This document shows, one piece after another, positions 5,232 through 5,873 of a stretch of 5,873 nt of DNA (position 1 is its first letter; the number at the start of each line of letters is the position of its first letter). Position numbers and translations under genes: made by a program. This stretch comes from Akkermansia sp. (GTDB taxonomy: Bacteria; Verrucomicrobiota; Verrucomicrobiia; Verrucomicrobiales; Akkermansiaceae): NCBI GenBank assembly GCA_017628435.1, contig JAGBZE010000209.1, positions 1 through 5,873 on the forward strand, written 5' to 3'. Below the pieces are notes generated by a model that had not been told where the DNA came from, searched no databases, and was given only the letters and a program-made list of their open reading frames with translations.

Positions 5232-5873
5232 TCAGCGATGGCGGGCAATAAACTCACGCGCCACAGCCTGGTACGCCATGGAGGCCGCACCAAAGCGGTC
5301 ATGCTCCATAATGGTGCGCCCGAAGCTGGGCGCCTCAGCCACGCGCACGGAACGCGGAATATGGTTTCTGTACAACTTATCCGGCAGCTCCTGCTGCACC
5401 TGGCGAATCACCTCATTGGCCAGCTTGGTGTTATTGTACATCGTCATGATGATACCCTCGTGCTTCAGGCGGGAATTCACACCATTCTCACGAATCTGAT
5501 CCATCACAAACAATATCTTGGAAAGGCCTTCCAGACTCAGGAACTCGCATTGCAGCGGTGTAATCACCTCATCGCAGGCACAAAGGGCAGAGGTCATCAG
5601 CACTCCCAGCGAGGGCGGTGTATCCAGAAACACATAGTCAAAGTAATCCCGCTGGCGCAGCCCCTCCATGGCATCATACATGCAGGTCAGGTGCGAATCC
5701 GTCTGTGTCAGCTCCACCTCCACGCCGGACAAATCCACATGCGCCGGAATAATGGAAAGATTGCGGCGGCGGGTCGGGCGAATCAGATCCTCCAGCAACA
5801 CCTCGCCAATAAGCGCAGGATACAAGCTGGCATCACTCTCCACCTCCACACCCAGCATTGTGCTGGCATTGGC
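5232..5873 (-). CDS. parA: ParA/Soj family chromosome-partitioning ATPase, 5' end beyond the window
   Basis: ParA-type ATPases bind DNA non-specifically as ATP dimers and, with ParB at parS, help segregate chromosomes. The 213 visible residues lack the N-terminal P-loop, which lies outside; full-length Soj is about 253-260. The first codons in the window read ANASTMLG, aligning with the usual DPQGNATSGLG, so about 40-45 residues are missing. Met 5858 inside this motif is not the start. Visible landmarks are LSIIPAHVDLSGVEVEL, FLDTPPSLGVL with DTPPSLG at in-window residues 84-90 (Walker B/switch region), PLQCEFLSLEGL, and IPRSVRVAEAPSFG followed by the C-terminal helix. All are close to chromosomal Soj. 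Unusually, the next gene downstream is comF, not parB. A parB further off is possible. Confidence 0.93.
   Translation of the reverse strand, partial: ANASTMLGVEVESDASLYPALIGEVLLEDLIRPTRRRNLSIIPAHVDLSGVEVELTQTDSHLTCMYDAMEGLRQRDYFDYVFLDTPPSLGVLMTSALCACDEVITPLQCEFLSLEGLSKILFVMDQIRENGVNSRLKHEGIIMTMYNNTKLANEVIRQVQQELPDKLYRNHIPRSVRVAEAPSFGRTIMEHDRFGAASMAYQAVAREFIARHR

Noticed and set aside
5856..5858. ATG as the parA start
   Set aside because: It lies inside the conserved N-A-x-S-x-x-L-G motif that follows the P-loop region, and the frame continues open to the window edge.
1..5873. tRNA, rRNA, CRISPR, insertion sequences, prophage or defence genes
   Set aside because: No cloverleaf-like sequence, regular spaced repeats, transposase or phage-like protein was seen. 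All large coding regions are recognised housekeeping families.

Overview
The window carries ordinary bacterial housekeeping genes. There is no RNA gene, mobile element, CRISPR array or defence-like cluster that I can support. G+C is fairly high, genes are tightly packed on both strands, and strong Shine-Dalgarno (SD) sequences at normal spacing are nearly absent. The isomerase is of the cyanobacterial/plastid type with an extra C-terminal tail, and IF-1 has a long N-terminal extension. My best guess at the source is a Verrucomicrobiota-like bacterium, possibly close to Akkermansia. That is inference from general impression, not from a search.

Layout. From 1 to 1539 (minus strand) lies glucose-6-phosphate isomerase, running off the left edge. 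It is divergent from ribonuclease D (1758-2816, plus strand). Their 218-base gap holds a good promoter for each gene, and both place the predicted transcription start only about 4-5 bases before the ATG. From 2817 to 3006 a convergent gap holds one intrinsic terminator for each flanking gene, a GC-rich hairpin, and two degenerate arrays of seven-base repeats in opposite orientation.

The minus-strand operon rplM-rpsI (L13 then S9; 3856 down to 3007) is read from a TTGACA promoter with a structured leader. It is divergent from infA (IF-1, 4092-4424, plus strand), which has its own promoter with an UP-like A/T region, a leader hairpin and a strong terminator. Convergent with infA is a minus-strand pair: parA/soj (cut by the right edge), followed after 24 bases by comF.

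Together the genes cover sugar-phosphate metabolism (pgi), RNA processing (rnd), translation (rplM, rpsI, infA), chromosome segregation (parA) and a competence-type phosphoribosyltransferase-fold protein (comF). I see no new multi-gene system. The points worth a second look concern expression signals (near-leaderless starts, SD-less A-rich leaders with GAAA hairpins, inverted heptamer arrays) and the IF-1 extension.
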